Shown piece after piece: positions 63,463-64,000 of a DNA stretch of 64,000 nt; positions within the stretch are counted from its first letter, which is position 1; each line of letters begins with the position of its first letter. The notes beneath the pieces were generated by a model that saw only the letters and a program-made list of their open reading frames with translations, was not told the origin of the DNA and searched no databases. This DNA is from Lithospermum erythrorhizon. Lineage: Eukaryota > Streptophyta > Magnoliopsida > Boraginales > Boraginaceae. The stretch spans positions 62,001-126,000 of the forward strand of contig JADFUC010000168.1 of the NCBI GenBank assembly GCA_019722365.1, in the 5' to 3' direction. A program made the position numbers and the translations under genes.

Positions 63463-64000
63463 TGAAAAATTCATCGTCTACTTTGAACTAGCGATTTATT
63501 GATACACTAATTCTGACACTATGAAGCCGGCCTCGAAACCTAAGCTGTAATAAAGTCTGGTGTACTAAAAGTAAATACACGACAATTTGGTAAACCCGTT
63601 TTGGTGCGGAGGAGAATGTAGCACCCTGGGTTTGAAGCATTTGAGTGTGGATTAATTATGATATGAGAATTACAAATAAAGACTTGAATACTCCCCATTC
63701 TTGCCGCACTTATTCTGCTCCTATACATGTGCTTGTGAATCCGGGTTCCTGACGTACACATATCCTCAGCTCTATCCACTGGTATGTGTCGGTATGTGGT
63801 AATCACTAAAAAGCGAGGACTGTTGTAATAGGGTGTTAACAGGTTGTACAATCTAAAGAAGTTGCAGGCCTCGGTACATTCGACCTCTGGAAAAGTCTTG
63901 CCAAAGCTCTTTTGCCTCACAAAATACAATGCAGAATTCTCTCTTGTTTCGGTGAAGAACTAGGTCCGCATGTGAGGCCTTTATATAGTGTAGGCACAAA
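63463..64000 (-). repeat. Outer Copia 5' LTR, running past the window end
   Basis: It begins TGAAAAATTCATC beside the primer-binding site. Read on the minus strand it contains ACTATATAAAGGCC (about 63976-63990), a TATA-box-like promoter element in the place expected for the LTR's U3/R border. The 129-codon minus frame at 63540-63929 lies downstream of that box, inside the LTR, and has no recognised domain. Confidence 0.55.

Overview
This is a window of nuclear DNA from a flowering plant, probably a eudicot. The evidence is AT-rich sequence, genes split by GT..AG introns, plant-type protein families, and many nested LTR retrotransposons in different states of decay. I cannot name the species. 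There are no operons, no bacterial features and no CRISPR array. I recognised no tRNA or rRNA gene.

Only two host protein genes are convincing. On the + strand at 15263-17394 is a SEC22-type longin R-SNARE of the ER-Golgi pathway. Its exons 1-4 are intact with canonical splice sites. Its last exon, which should encode the membrane anchor, is broken by stops and indels. On the - strand at 33477-28659 is a member of the plant COP1-interacting protein 7 (CIP7)-like family, also annotated as 'GPI-anchored adhesin-like'. Seven exons join in frame to 752 codons. The end of exon 7 has slipped out of the ancestral frame, and scraps of the missing C-terminal exons remain at about 28180-28500. Both genes therefore look intact at the 5' end and damaged at the 3' end.

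Layout: 1-8348 is Copia debris with two minus-oriented LTRs. 8349-10440 is unidentified. About 10440-12763 is a Gypsy-type LTR containing an array of short hairpin units. 12764-22300 is the SEC22 gene island, with a hAT-like element and small duplications. About 22330-27375 is a decayed minus-oriented Copia element. 27376-36780 is the CIP7-like island. 36790-39717 is a Copia fragment followed by a solo LTR with a perfect 5-bp target duplication. 39950-41756 is a second Gypsy-type LTR with a primer-binding site. 41757-45576 is a repeat also found at 1-2460, split by a CACTA element end. 45577-52816 is a minus-oriented Tat-lineage Gypsy element carrying an antisense Transposase_28-type ORF. 52817-64000 is a Copia element (gag and protease) interrupted by a second, almost complete Copia element at 54541-63263.

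Almost all the repetitive elements lie in the minus direction. The 45-64 kb part is a stack of insertions: one Copia inside another, a Tat element beside them, and a CACTA inside older repeat. The most interesting points are the parallel 3' decay of the two host genes, the antisense ORF kept in a Tat element that lacks RNase H and integrase, the hairpin array near 10.7 kb, and a stem-loop conserved in all five Copia LTR copies.
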